This document shows, in pieces, positions 45,118 through 56,113 of a DNA stretch of 64,000 nucleotides. How positions within the stretch are numbered: position 1 is the stretch's first letter; each line of letters begins with the position of its first letter. Below the pieces are notes generated by a model. It was not told the origin of the DNA. It did not search any database and worked only from the letters and a program-made list of their open reading frames with translations. The position numbers and the translations under genes are program-made. The DNA lies in the NCBI GenBank assembly GCA_002786025.1, contig NHNW01000012.1:310001-374000 (forward strand), given 5' to 3'. This DNA is from Zasmidium citrigriseum. Its lineage: Eukaryota; Ascomycota; Dothideomycetes; Mycosphaerellales; Mycosphaerellaceae.

Positions 45118-45748
45118 CGAGGCGTTCAATTTGTGTACGAAAGGGGAATGTTACGATTTCGGAGATTCCATCAACGTCTTATTTTAGCAGGCGGCATTGG
45201 CATAGCGTGTACAGGTGAGAGAGCGCCGGGCGTTGCAAATGTCTCTCATTGATGATGGAAAGGCAAGCCATGAGCATTTTTGGCGGCGATACGAAATGTG
45301 TTTCCATGAAAAGATACCTCCTCTAGTTTGTCTTGTCTCAAGGCGCTTAAATCTAAGCCGAAACGATTTCGGAGATGTTTTGGACGACTGCTGCTATTCG
45401 TGTTGGGCGCCTAAGAGGTACTTCTCACATGGCTGTCAAGTCACTAGCTGGAGATGATGGCAAAGTTGGAAGAAGAAAGAGAATCAAGATGTGAAGAATT
45501 AAAACGTTCTTTTGAATTTCCTCGTCTCATCTCTGTCGTACTGTTTCTCGACCGTGTCCACATCACAGGTCGTCAGACTCATATGGTATCTATGCAAGCA
45601 GCAATAGAAACGTGAAAGCAAACAAACATCTGTACCGCCCAAAGTCGGGCGTCCTGGCGCCCTATATCAAAAGTGAAATAGCGCCGTCTGCCATGCAACC
45701 CAAACGCTAGATAGTAGAATCGAAGATATGCACATCGCATAGATGTCC
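45118..45748. other. Intergenic between converging genes, about 630 bp
   Basis: 3' flanks of CPS1 and the DUF3455 gene. No gene, repeat or RNA seen. Confidence 0.5.
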
Positions 45749-46568
45749 TCATGAGTAGAACCAATACTCTGCACTGTACTGAACTTCGAAGGTCGCAGGC
45801 TGGCCTTGACATGTCGTAGGCGGGTTGCCACCGGCGGTATTGATGCGATAGACTTCCTGGAAGACACACTCATCCTCAGTCTTGGCTTGAAGTTTCAACC
45901 AAGCGACCGAGCCATAGCCCTGCCCATGCTGCCCCTTCGTAGCAGAAGGCGGAGCATCCTCAGCGGCGAGTTTCTTGAACGCCCCGGCGCCGTAGGTGTT
46001 CAGCGAGGTGTCCATGTTGAAGTAGGGCGTTGTGTTGTCGGTGAAGTAGTGGTGGCCGGAGATGTCGCGGTAGATGGGGCTTGATTCGTCGTTGGCTGTT
46101 GGAGCGGGGAGTTCGAGGGCGATGTTGGGGATTGCGGCGAGCAGCGTTGGGCTGTCGGCTGACATGCAGGTTACGTTGAAGAGGGAGGCCACGGCGCCGG
46201 CGGCTTTGGGCGCGGCGGATGGGTTGCTGGGATCGCAGGTGTAGTTTTGCGTGCCCCGGCCGACGGCGACGTGGTATAATGAGAGGCCTTCGGAGACGGG
46301 TGGGAGGGGTTTAGGTGCTGGATGGGTGTTAGTATGATTGAAGTTGTTGGGTTAGAGTTTGGTTTGACTTACGTTGTGGCATTTGAACTGAGGCGAGGTT
46401 GCATTGGCCTTGAAACGCCGTTCGTCCCTTCCATGCATGCCTCCTGCCGAAGTCGAGGAACGAGTCGATGATGTCTGCGTTCTGCCATCCTCCCCATCGC
46501 TTCTCGTAAGGCGCAGCAGCAACAACGGTCGACAGTGCGAGCAGAAGACTCGCTTGTGAGAAGAGCAT
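45749..46568 (-). CDS. Secreted DUF3455 protein
   Basis: Exons 46373-46568 and 45749-46317 give 254 residues. The signal peptide is MLFSQASLLLALSTVVAAA. After splicing the mature domain reads KPLPPVSEGLSLYHVAVGRG, then TQNYTCDPSN, AVASLFNVTCMS, then YFTDNTTPYFNM, SVAWLKLQA, ECVFQEVYRINTAGG and CQGQPATFEVQYSAEYWFY, in the order I know for DUF3455. Several NxT/S sites and paired Cys fit secretion. The biochemical role of DUF3455 is not established; these proteins are common in secretomes of plant-associated and saprotrophic fungi. Confidence 0.9.
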
Positions 46569-47970
46569 CTTGAATGTGAATCTGTAGTGTATCGTTGCGT
46601 CGAATCGTTAATCGTTTTCAAGAATCGTTGGATGTCGTTGATCGAACAAGTAGCTGAGCCTCCGAGCGGATGTTGGTGTGAATGTAGATGCAATGCGGTT
46701 GTGAGGTGTAATACTTATTCTTCAGGCGCGTCGGTGCATTTCTATATACATGGCTGACATTGTACAACCGCGAGGTACATTCACCTGCACCGTTAGCCGC
46801 CCGACATGGAAATAGAACGTTAATTGTGGGGACTTTTGGCTGCAGAAAGGGTTCGAGCGGCAGCCACCCAGCAGATTGGATTCGGCGCTAGGCAGGCCTT
46901 AACCGTCCCACGCGACACCTAAGAACGGCAGCACATGTTCGCCAGCGGTTTGCCCTCGTGGAAGGTCGTTGGATGAACGATGATCAAGATGCATGCTTAC
47001 ACCTCCATCATGCCAGCATATTCATCTTCGACAACATGACATCTTCAGGCCAGCCTCCGCAGAGTCAGCGTGTTGGAATGTCCGACTGCAGCTCTCCACG
47101 TCGAGAGCTGTCGCCTCGAGAGTCTGGGAGTCTGGGAGCCTCCACAATGCACGGCAGATCTGCAAGACGTGCATTTAGTCTCGACGAGAAAAGCAGCATA
47201 ATTTCCCTCATCTGGACGCCTCTACGTTCTATTGTTGGCAAATTACCTGCCATCTTCGACGCCAGCGTCGCAGCCAGGCCAGTAAAATCCACCTGGGCGC
47301 TTACGGAGGGCGGAGAGGCGGGAATGGCTGGCTCTGAGCTCCCAGCCGATTTGACGCCCAGCTGTACTCCGACAGCGTTTCAGATATGCCGTACAACCAG
47401 CTGCCAAACGGGCCGCTGCATCGATTGCGTTACGATGCCTTCTTGAGCCAATGGCAGGAGAGAGACTCGCCGTGGGAGGCCGGCAGTAAACCGGTGTTGA
47501 ATACGCGCTGGATCTAGCGAAGAAGATGTCTGGGCCGTGCCATGGATATGCCCGACCGTTTAATCTCGACGTGTCGTGCGTAGCGGGAGCACGAGGCCCA
47601 GACATGTGAAGAATTGGCAATAATTGCTCGCTTCTCCCGCGGAAGTGGCAATCCTGTGGAGCTGGTCTATGGGGAGCTCTTCGATATTGCTGTCTTAGCC
47701 CTCGTAGCACCAGCGCTTCCGGCTGGAACGGCAGGCCAAAGCTCTGCCATCGCAAACAGAAATCAGGCTTGGGAAGAGCTGTACGCAATTCTTCTCCGAG
47801 GACGATGTGGAAATCAGCTGCTGCATTGGGTACCACAGACGGCATTCGTGGAGAGGTGATGTCTGCTTTCGTGCAAGATGGTGTTTGCCCGACCTGGTTG
47901 GACATTGGTTCTGTCAGCGGCGGCGGACATTGACGACGACCTCTTCAAGATCCGTTCCTGTACGATCTGC
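46569..47970. other. Intergenic, 1.4 kb
   Basis: Upstream of the DUF3455 gene and downstream of CASP/Coy1. The longest frame (47243-47905, minus, 220 codons, non-ATG start) is Arg/Pro/Ser-rich, overlaps open plus-strand frames and has no domain. Nothing else supported. Confidence 0.45.
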
Positions 47971-50265
47971 TCAAGAACTGTCAGCCTTGAAGCCTTCCTG
48001 CTGCCAGTCTCCGTGATCAGCGGCTCCGCCAGCATTGGCAGCGGCGGCGGCTCCTGATCCAGCGACCGTGCTGGCGCTCAGATTGCTTGCGTGTTTCTCA
48101 ATGTCCACTGAACCCATCCAATAAAGCATGAAGAACACCAGCAGGTGCAAAGCCAAGCAGTACATAGCAAACAAGTTCCTGCTCGTGCGGGTGGCCAAGA
48201 CCATACGGGTGATCGAGTACACGGCACGTTCGAAGACGTTCATTCGTTTCAGTGCCCTCTGCGTCTCTCTTCCTCGGAACTGGGCGAAGGGCGATATGTT
48301 CTGCTCGTAAGCAGATCGGTATCGATCAAGTGACAAGCCCGAGGGCGTGTCGGCGGAGCCAACTTGGACCCTCGATGGGTTTGGATTGGCTCCATACGAA
48401 GCGCCAGAGGCCGATGGCTGACCTCTGTTGTACGTGGACACGTAGCGTGTCTTCTCGTATAGATTGAGATTGTCCTTTTGCAATGACGCGACTTCTGATC
48501 GAAGCGACGACACAGTTTGGTATTGCTTCTGCAATTCCTGCTCGAGCTCGCCGATCTTCTTCTTGAATCGATCCCGCTGAGCTGTCACCATTGGCAGAAT
48601 TCCCGACCCACCACCAACCGGCTCCCCGGCGCGCAGAGACTCCAAGGTGGCTCTCGGTGTCCCAGGACCAGAAGATGAAGGCTCGAAACCTCCAATGATA
48701 GACGACGTGGGAGAAGCTCCTCCTCCCCGTCGGCTGCCATACTGTGACTTTGGGTACCGTGATGTGTATGTACCTGCAACAGACATGGTTTCAAAAGCAT
48801 TGGATGCTTCTTGCTGAGTCTTCTGAAGGTCGTTCTCCAATGTTGCGTTGAGATTACGCGCCTTCTCCAGCTCCATGTTTGTGCTTGAGAGGTCTTCTTG
48901 CAGCTGTTCCAATCTTCGCTGAAGCTCCTGGTGAGACACACGAAGCTCTGTCAACTCATTGCTCAGCTTCTTGTTCCTGGCAACGAGTAGCTGTTCCAGT
49001 GACTCTTTGCCCTTGTCAGCAGAGCCGTTGGTGTGCGAGACGTCTTCTGTCTCTGCATCTTGGTCTTCAACGCTTGCAAATTCGATAGCTCGCAGCATGT
49101 CGAGCTCGCGTTTCACCTCATCGTAATCGCTCCATTTTTGGACCTTGGCTTGAAGGCCGTCCCGGTCAGCTTTGAGAGAGGCAATGTCACGCTCAACACT
49201 TCGAAGCTTGGTTTGAAGCTCTGCCTTCTCCTTGTCTTTATCGTTTCGTGCGGAGTCCAGGCGTCTTAACAGGGAAGTGTTCTCTGATCGAAGTCGCAAA
49301 AATGACGGGTCATCTTCTACAGCCGTGCTTCTCGCGGAGCTGTTGGATTGGCTTGCAGATTGCGCGAGCTCCAACCTCAGTTGCTCGTTGCGGGCCTCAA
49401 CCTCAGCGAGCCGCATGTTGGTCCTTTCAAGCTCGGAGTTGACAATCTCAAGCTCGGCGGCAGATGCAGTATTGCGGCCAGTGTCCTGAGCATCTTCGCC
49501 CGACTTTTCCAGTCGTTGCGATACCTCATAGCTGGCCTTCAGTTCCTTGAGCAATCTGTCCTGATTCTCGACTTTCTCCTCCAGGCTACGCTCCTTCGAG
49601 GCCCAATTGTCTTCTTTCTCTTTTAACACAGCGGACCAAGATTCTTCCACCTCCTTGATTCGAGAATCCTGTGAGCCCTCAAATGATTGTCTTTTTGTAC
49701 GCTCCTGCTCCAGTTCGGCTTCTGTCTCCTCCAGCTGCTCATTCAGTGTTGAGACCTGCTTCTGCAGTCTCTCGTTCTCCGACTCCAGCTTCGGCACTAC
49801 CTCATCTGCGGTGACAAGCGAATCAATTGAAGCTTCTAACAATGGATAGGGGTCCGGTGCCTCTGACAAGGGAGAGTAGGCTTGCATGAACGCGGCAGAG
49901 ACAGCTTTGGAATGATTGGTAAGGACATCGATGTAGCCCTGGTACGCCTTGAGGAGGTCCTTGATCTCAGAGAGCTTGCCTGTATCGTCCAGCTTGCGAA
50001 AGTCTTTCGTCTTTTGCGCCAACTCTTTCCGCTGTACTAACGAATCTTTCTGCTGATCGACCATCTCTGAGGCGGTAGTATCGAGGTTGGAGACGAGCTT
50101 GGTCAAGTCCAGGGCGCGCCATGCTGCCACGGCCTGCTGGAACTTATTGCCCGCGTCAGTCGACGCTCTGCCCTCTGCGTTGCCACTCTCAGTCTGCGAG
50201 CCCACTTCGTCTGGGCCAACCTCCGCGCCCTCCATCACGTCGTGCTCTTCCGTCGTGCCGACCAT
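47971..50265 (-). CDS. COY1: CASP/Coy1 golgin, C-terminally anchored Golgi coiled-coil protein
   Basis: Golgi membrane tether of the CASP family, involved in intra-Golgi vesicle traffic. Single exon, 764 residues from the ATG at 50265, which lies in a perfect GCCACCATGG context; the frame stays open 84 codons upstream but that part is Pro/Ser-rich leader. Residues about 40-650 are nearly continuous coiled coil (VPKLESENERLQKQVSTLNE is typical). The CASP C-terminal domain contains GILPMVTAQRDRFKKKIGEL, the conserved YEKTRYVSTY and RALKRMNVFERAVYSITRMV. A single membrane helix (LFAMYCLALHLLVFFMLYWM, about residues 695-715) is followed by a short tail, giving a type IV anchor. It is divergent from the Vps3-like gene with 327 bp between start codons. 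Confidence 0.92.
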   Translation of the reverse strand: MVGTTEEHDVMEGAEVGPDEVGSQTESGNAEGRASTDAGNKFQQAVAAWRALDLTKLVSNLDTTASEMVDQQKDSLVQRKELAQKTKDFRKLDDTGKLSEIKDLLKAYQGYIDVLTNHSKAVSAAFMQAYSPLSEAPDPYPLLEASIDSLVTADEVVPKLESENERLQKQVSTLNEQLEETEAELEQERTKRQSFEGSQDSRIKEVEESWSAVLKEKEDNWASKERSLEEKVENQDRLLKELKASYEVSQRLEKSGEDAQDTGRNTASAAELEIVNSELERTNMRLAEVEARNEQLRLELAQSASQSNSSARSTAVEDDPSFLRLRSENTSLLRRLDSARNDKDKEKAELQTKLRSVERDIASLKADRDGLQAKVQKWSDYDEVKRELDMLRAIEFASVEDQDAETEDVSHTNGSADKGKESLEQLLVARNKKLSNELTELRVSHQELQRRLEQLQEDLSSTNMELEKARNLNATLENDLQKTQQEASNAFETMSVAGTYTSRYPKSQYGSRRGGGASPTSSIIGGFEPSSSGPGTPRATLESLRAGEPVGGGSGILPMVTAQRDRFKKKIGELEQELQKQYQTVSSLRSEVASLQKDNLNLYEKTRYVSTYNRGQPSASGASYGANPNPSRVQVGSADTPSGLSLDRYRSAYEQNISPFAQFRGRETQRALKRMNVFERAVYSITRMVLATRTSRNLFAMYCLALHLLVFFMLYWMGSVDIEKHASNLSASTVAGSGAAAAANAGGAADHGDWQQEGFKADSS

Positions 50266-50592
50266 GGTGGCTACTGCAGCATGCCTCGCGGTGGTGAGAC
50301 GCGCGGCGCGGGCAGGTGGTGCTTTGTTCTCCTTCTTTGCTCGGCTTGTGAAATTGAAGTTGCGGCTCGTCTGTTCGGGATAATATGATGGTCGTCTGTG
50401 AATGCCTCGGCGATAGGTGTGCTGCAGGGTGGTGTGGATGTCGACGATGCGGAGGACGGGAGTGCCTGAGTGTGGAGCCGTGGAGCTGCTCAGCACAGAC
50501 CCAGACGGAGGATGCATGTGAAGGCTGCCACTTTACACCAACACTTTCAATGTCATACACCACGATGCGATGAGGCTCACTTGCGAGCTGCT
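50266..50592. promoter_or_regulatory. Bidirectional promoter, COY1 / VPS3-like
   Basis: 327 bp between two divergent start codons. Both products act in membrane tethering on the secretory/endosomal route, so shared control is plausible. No consensus site recognised. Confidence 0.6.
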
Positions 50593-53500
50593 ATGGAATC
50601 TGCCGACGGTTCCAATGCAGCCGTCTCCTACACTCAGGACGGCTCGCCGGGTTCATACTCTGTTCGCGAGCTGATCAGAGACGTACCGCTGTCGACCGAT
50701 GACGATGGCGTTCGAGCACACATTACCTGCGTCGATACCTGGAACGGCAATCTCTACATTGGAACATCCTCCGGAGAAGTGCTTCACTATGTGTCGATAC
50801 CACCAGATCCGTCCGACGAAAGCGACAGCCCTGGCTACATCTTCGCGACTCGAATCGAGCCGGCATACACCCACCAGCAGCAGGGAGCAGACGCAGGCGT
50901 AAAGCAGATACTGCTACTGCCAAATGCTGGCAAAGCTTGTATCGTCTGCAACAATACTCTCACGTTCTACACCCTACCGGAGCTCAGTCCGGCTTTCGAT
51001 GGAAGAATCAGGCAAGCAGGATGTCTGTGGGTTGGTGGACGGGATCGAAACGAAACCGGAGAGGAAAATGGCAACGGCACAGTCGTGGTGATATGCTTGA
51101 GACAGAGGCTACGATTGATCAAGATCGGTGAAGAGGCGCGTAAGATCAGGGATATTGAGCTGGGTGGTGTCTCGACCCTGGAAAGACGAGGCGATCTTGC
51201 ATGTGTCGCAGACGGCAACGCCTACTCTTTGCTTGATGTTGTAAATCAGCGTAAGAACGAGCTCTTCCCAATTTCTTCTCTAAGCGAGATCAGGCCTCCA
51301 CCTCAGGAAACTCTGGCTCCCGTCCAAAATCGCCAGCCCTCGAGGAGCTTTTCGTCTCATAGTCCGGTTCGGCAAGGTCGAGGGCATCAGCGGAATATCA
51401 GTCTTGGTGGACAGCCGCAGAATAACGATCGCTTACGGCCCGACAGTAGCTCTCCATGGCCAGCGAGGAGTTCGTCGAGAGTGATTGAGCAGACTGAATC
51501 TCCTGCACCGTCCAGTCGAGAGGAGAGTCCGACGAAGCCGGATACAACAGCTGCATCTGCTACCACCACAGAGGGCCAGAATACTGCATCTGCACAGCCT
51601 GTCCAGCGATCGCTTCCCCCAAATATCGCCTCGCCAACGCCAAACGAGTTTCTGTTGACCACTGGCACGAAGATGACAGATCCTGGAGTCGGGATGTTTG
51701 TGAATCTGGATGGCGATGTGGTGCGTGGCACGATCGAGTTCAGCAGTTATCCAGAGTCGCTTGTCTTGGATGGCTCGACACAGTCATCGCCTATGTCGAC
51801 CCCAGATGAGACCTCGCAAGAAGGCTATGTGCTCGCTGTAGTACGGAAACCGAATGGAGACGTGGTCGAGAGGTGTATTGAAGTCCAAAGATGGGACACA
51901 GACCCTGGGGAGGCTCATCGCACCAAGGAATGGCTCACTCTAGCATCAATGAGCGAAGCTTCAGAAGAAAGCTTTGGCAGAGGTACCGGTCTTCGCAATG
52001 CGTCAACACCAGCTGATCTCGGCGTCAATGATGTTTCATCAAGTCTCAGACTGAGACGCTTGAAGCTGAAGCAGCGAATGGAAGACGGTCTGGAAACCAA
52101 ACGGAACGAGGAAGAAGACAAGTTAGCATCTCGCTTCGCGCAAATGAGGGCGAACGTACTCCTATTCGCCGACGACAAAGTGTCTTGGATTGTGCGCAAT
52201 CCACTGATCACACAATTGGATCAACAACTCAATCAGGCGGTACAACAAACAAATGACACTGGGCTATCGATCGACGTTCCAGTGGTGCAGCGTGTGGTCA
52301 ATAGCATTCGAGGCCAGGAGCCTCGCGATGAGCTTGAGTTTCTAACATTGACTTACATCAGGCAAAAGTCGGCTCTACTCTTGTTTGGCAATCTTGTTCT
52401 ACAGACTGCCAACGGAGTCATCTCCTATGAGCACGACAAGCGGCGTGCCGAAGACGCTCTCCTCGCAGGCGAGATAGATCCGCGCATCGTTCTGACGATC
52501 GTCCCTCCGCTTGATCAGGAGATTGCAGAAGGCAGCAGTGGCATCTGGTTGCCCCAAGGAATACGCGACACTGTGGTGAAGCTACGGCAAAGCTTTGATC
52601 GAGAAGCCATTTCTCGAGATGTCAAAGGCCCGTATGGCGACAACTTGCTCAATCTCGTCAAGCGGTACCTGATGGTCTGGCGAAAGAAGAAAGGCTTCGG
52701 CAGCGTTGCAGATGAGGCGTCTGTTTTCCAGTCCGTCGACGCAGCATTACTCCACGTCCTGCTCATGCTCGATCAGAACAGCCCTCGTGGTCCCGCAACG
52801 GCTGGCACCGTGCGTGCAGAACTGAATGAGGTGGTTGACAAGGGTGTCGATTGCTTTGATCGAGCTACCGAGCTTTTTGAGCAATACCACCGGCTCTTCG
52901 TTCTCAGTCGTCTCTACCAAAGCCGTAAGATGGCGTCTCAGGTTCTGTCAACCTGGCGACGTATACTGGAAGGCGAGAAGGACGCAGGCGGCGAACTGAT
53001 CGAGGGAGAACAAAGCGTTCGCAAGTATTTGAGCAACATCAGAGATTCAGCACTGGTGCAAGAGTATGGATCGTGGCTTGCTCATAGGAATCCCAAGCTC
53101 GGAGTTCAGGTGTTCGCCGATGACTCTAGCAGAGTCAAATTCCAGCCCACCGAGGCCGTGGCCATCCTCAAAGAAAAAGCACCCGGCGCTGTCAAAGACT
53201 ACTTGGAGCACCTGGTCTTTGGCAAGAACCACGTCCAATACGTGAACGACCTCATTGCTTTCTATCTGGATACGGTTCTCACCGAGCTGAAAAATTCACA
53301 GGAGTCTCGAGACACTCTTCTACAGTCATACGAGACATACAGGGCACTTCATCCACCTAAGCCCACCTACCGACAATTCATCACCGACAATGCCATCGAT
53401 GCTGAGTGGTGGCAGAATAGGTTGCGTCTATTGCAACTCATCGGCGGTAGTCATGGAGCCGCATCGAAATATGATGTCCACACTCTGGGCCAGCGCCTGG

Positions 53501-54030
53501 CACCCTTCAGCAATGAGCTCGTACCTGAAATGATCATTTTAAATGGCAGAGAAGGCAAGCATGAAGAAGCATTACGCCTTCTGACACACGGACTCGGAGA
53601 CTACGATACCGCAATCAGATACTGCCTGCTGGGCGGATCCAGCATCTTCCACCCAGGTTCGGGCCTAGCACCGGAACAGCCACTCCCCACCAAGGAAGAG
53701 CAGTCACAGCTCTTCGAACATCTCTTGAATGAGTGCTTCAAGATCGAAGACCTCAGCGAGCGTCTTGAGCGCACGGCGGAGCTACTCGAGCGTTTCGGTG
53801 GCTGGTTCGATGTTGCTAAAGTTCTCGACCTGATCCCGGATTCGTGGTCTGTGGAGCTGGTGTCTGGCTTCTTGATGCATGCTTTACGGAGACTGGTTCG
53901 GGAGAAGAACGAGACTGTCGTGGTGAAGGCTCTGTCTGGGGCGCAGAATCTAAGAAAGAGCGTGGACTTTATTGAGAAGACGGAGAGTATTGGACCTGTG
54001 GTCGTGAATTCTCAGGTCGATGTGGGATGA
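50593..54030 (+). CDS. Vps3/Vps39-type vacuolar tethering subunit (CNH domain)
   Basis: Large single-exon protein, 1145 residues from the ATG at 50593 (an open in-frame stretch upstream is Arg/His-rich leader). The N-terminal citron-homology (CNH) beta-propeller starts with HITCVDTWNGNLYIGTSSGE and includes IKIGEEARKIRDIELGGVST. A Ser/Pro/Gln-rich insert follows at about residues 240-350. Next comes FLLTTGTKMTDPGVGMFVNL, a segment I associate with fungal Vps3. The C-terminal two-thirds is helical solenoid of the Vps39/TRAP1 type (LQLIGGSHGAASKYDVHTLG, GKHEEALRLLTHGLGDYDTA). Family role: CORVET (Vps3) or HOPS (Vps39/Vam6) tethering of Rab5/Rab7 membranes at endosome or vacuole. I favour Vps3; confidence in the exact subunit is moderate. 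Confidence 0.85.
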   Translation: MESADGSNAAVSYTQDGSPGSYSVRELIRDVPLSTDDDGVRAHITCVDTWNGNLYIGTSSGEVLHYVSIPPDPSDESDSPGYIFATRIEPAYTHQQQGADAGVKQILLLPNAGKACIVCNNTLTFYTLPELSPAFDGRIRQAGCLWVGGRDRNETGEENGNGTVVVICLRQRLRLIKIGEEARKIRDIELGGVSTLERRGDLACVADGNAYSLLDVVNQRKNELFPISSLSEIRPPPQETLAPVQNRQPSRSFSSHSPVRQGRGHQRNISLGGQPQNNDRLRPDSSSPWPARSSSRVIEQTESPAPSSREESPTKPDTTAASATTTEGQNTASAQPVQRSLPPNIASPTPNEFLLTTGTKMTDPGVGMFVNLDGDVVRGTIEFSSYPESLVLDGSTQSSPMSTPDETSQEGYVLAVVRKPNGDVVERCIEVQRWDTDPGEAHRTKEWLTLASMSEASEESFGRGTGLRNASTPADLGVNDVSSSLRLRRLKLKQRMEDGLETKRNEEEDKLASRFAQMRANVLLFADDKVSWIVRNPLITQLDQQLNQAVQQTNDTGLSIDVPVVQRVVNSIRGQEPRDELEFLTLTYIRQKSALLLFGNLVLQTANGVISYEHDKRRAEDALLAGEIDPRIVLTIVPPLDQEIAEGSSGIWLPQGIRDTVVKLRQSFDREAISRDVKGPYGDNLLNLVKRYLMVWRKKKGFGSVADEASVFQSVDAALLHVLLMLDQNSPRGPATAGTVRAELNEVVDKGVDCFDRATELFEQYHRLFVLSRLYQSRKMASQVLSTWRRILEGEKDAGGELIEGEQSVRKYLSNIRDSALVQEYGSWLAHRNPKLGVQVFADDSSRVKFQPTEAVAILKEKAPGAVKDYLEHLVFGKNHVQYVNDLIAFYLDTVLTELKNSQESRDTLLQSYETYRALHPPKPTYRQFITDNAIDAEWWQNRLRLLQLIGGSHGAASKYDVHTLGQRLAPFSNELVPEMIILNGREGKHEEALRLLTHGLGDYDTAIRYCLLGGSSIFHPGSGLAPEQPLPTKEEQSQLFEHLLNECFKIEDLSERLERTAELLERFGGWFDVAKVLDLIPDSWSVELVSGFLMHALRRLVREKNETVVVKALSGAQNLRKSVDFIEKTESIGPVVVNSQVDVG

Positions 54031-54112
54031 CCAATGAAAACATCGGATGCTTGGAAAAGCGAGTGACCGCAATTGCATCTATTGAAGCTTTTTCAAGGTG
54101 CCCGCTATGCCT

Positions 54113-54418
54113 CTATGGCGAGCCGTCATCGCAGTAGTACTCGCCCTGTGATCGACGACCGGTCAGTCCGAACCACGAGTACGATGTTATGAGTCTTACG
54201 TTGTGACCGGCGCACATGAGACCATAGTCGCAGCAGATGGAGCCAGGATCGGTACCGCAGCTATACTGCACGTCGGTGTTGCAGGTCGCTGCGGTGGCCA
54301 GGCTGGCCGAGGCCTACAGAAGAAGCATCAGCTGAATCACGGGACGTATCTGACTGAAGCACAGCCGACTCACCACGAGGGCTGCCACGATGGCGAAGAG
54401 ACCAGAGAAGCTGCGCAT
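54113..54418 (-). CDS. Small secreted six-cysteine protein, three short exons
   Basis: Exons 54374-54418, 54200-54313 and 54113-54145 join in phase 0 to give 63 residues. The signal peptide MRSFSGLFAIVAALV continues across intron 1 as ASASLATAA. The mature peptide is about 39 residues with six Cys at positions 26, 34, 42, 43, 49 and 58, a C-x7-C-x7-CC-x5-C-x8-C pattern like many disulfide-knotted secreted peptides. Donors GTGAGT and GTAAGA and acceptors TGTAG and TCACAG are good; all three junctions keep frame. No exon exceeds 38 codons, so an ordinary ORF scan misses it. It is net acidic (DDGSP end). I know no named family; candidate effector or antimicrobial-type peptide is inference only. 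It is 82 bp tail to tail from the Vps3-like gene. Confidence 0.75.
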
Positions 54419-56113
54419 TGTGTTGAGTTGGGTTGTGGACTTCGGATACAATACAGACGATGAATACGACAGACGAGCTCTTGTATAGTCAAAGACACCA
54501 CAGCAGCTTTCTAATGCAGTATCTTCCCACGACAAACCATTTCGACCAGGATCTAGGAAGCCACCCAATGGGAGACTTGGCTTTGTACACATGTTCAGTT
54601 TCCAAAGGTAAGTTGGAAGTCGATCTCGTTGGAGGACTTCGTATATTTGAACATGTGTCATCGGCAAGCGAGTGGTTCTGCTTACGATTTGCAGGACTAG
54701 GTTGGTTTTGAGAGGGGTTGCGAGAGCCGCAATTGAGAGCAGTCTTGCTCAAAGATGACCGGCTTGGACGACAGCGTAGAGAGGTTCGTTTGACAGAGAC
54801 AAAAGGGCTAACGATTTTGAACTTCGCCTCCTCGACGCCCCGGCTGATGAACTGGTCAAAGGGCATAGATCCAGACTGGCATCATCTATACCATCAAACG
54901 CGGAGAACGAGATGCACTGATCAAATCTTGGTTTTACGCAGTGGGTTATGAACACATCGACTTTGGTTTCTAGCGCCTTTGAGCACGTCAAATCGAGGTT
55001 GAGACTAGAGCAGAGTTCGCAACCTGGCCAGCAGTCGAGACCCGCCTTTCCTTGTTCCAATTCGACGTTCGTTTTGAAGGCCTCACAAGGAATAGGCTTC
55101 TGCTTTGGCGAGCTCTGAGAGCTTGCCTACATCGTCCCGCACGAAGGTGTGCGTCGACAAAGCAGTCGAGACTGTCGTGGGTGGTACACCACGTCAACTG
55201 CAGTGGTCTGACCGTTGTGACTTTTCACTCTCAAAGCTGGCTGGCTGAAAATGTACGAAGCTCTATTGTCTTGAGCTGACGCCACCGGTGAGTAGAGGCA
55301 CTGATGAACCTTCCAGTCAGGAAGGAGGAGTCATTCAGCAGAAGACATCTTCAGTACGTGCCCTTCATGGCTGCAACATGGTCAGTGCTAGTAGCACAAG
55401 CGAGTGGTGAGTGAAAGAAGGCCAGCTGGGGCGTGGAGTGAGGCTGAACTTTGAAGTCAGCCGAGCGTGCCTTCCTCTTGGCACGGGATTGGCTGGCGTC
55501 CCGAACGGGAAGGAGCACGTCCTTCGTTTGGCCGGTGTGCCGAGCATCCACACCCGATCCGCCAGAAAGTCTATCCTTTCAGCTCACCACAACAGCTCTA
55601 AATGCTCCGACTAAAGAGCTCTCGCATTGTCAAAATGCAGCTACCAAATGGGATACCGCCAATTCAGCTTGGCCATACGCGCCATCCACAGCATGGCGAC
55701 CAGGAGGCGGCCTGAAATCGTCTTTGCCATTATTGGCGATCTGGCTCGGCGGCCTCAGCTATTGGCCCCCATCATAATGCCCCATCATGGCGTTCCTGCC
55801 ACGGACACAGCCGCCTACTAGTCCTCAGCCCTGCTGCTATTTGAGAACGTCGTTGCCCTCTTCCTCCTTCATAGCCCGGTTCATCTGACATAGATCGTGT
55901 AACACTCGTCGGTGTTCATATACGCCTCCGTTCCGCCGTTGAATGTTGAGAACTCCCCTCATAGTCGGCACGAGTGGACGATCAGCGTACTTGGGAACCG
56001 GACGCGTACTCACAAAGGAACTTGGAGAACAAAGAAGTCGGTTGGCGATATCAGACCTCAGCTTCACAGTGTCTATTCGACGATTCCATATAAGTAGAAG
56101 ATATTCAAACGCC
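54419..56113. other. Intergenic, divergent region of 1.7 kb
   Basis: Between the six-Cys peptide gene and the DUF2235 gene, both transcribed outward. Several frames of 60-125 codons overlap on both strands with no domains. No RNA gene or repeat seen. Confidence 0.45.

Noticed and set aside
47243..47905. 220-codon minus frame near COY1
   Set aside because: Non-ATG start, Arg/Pro/Ser composition, no domain, competing plus-strand frames.
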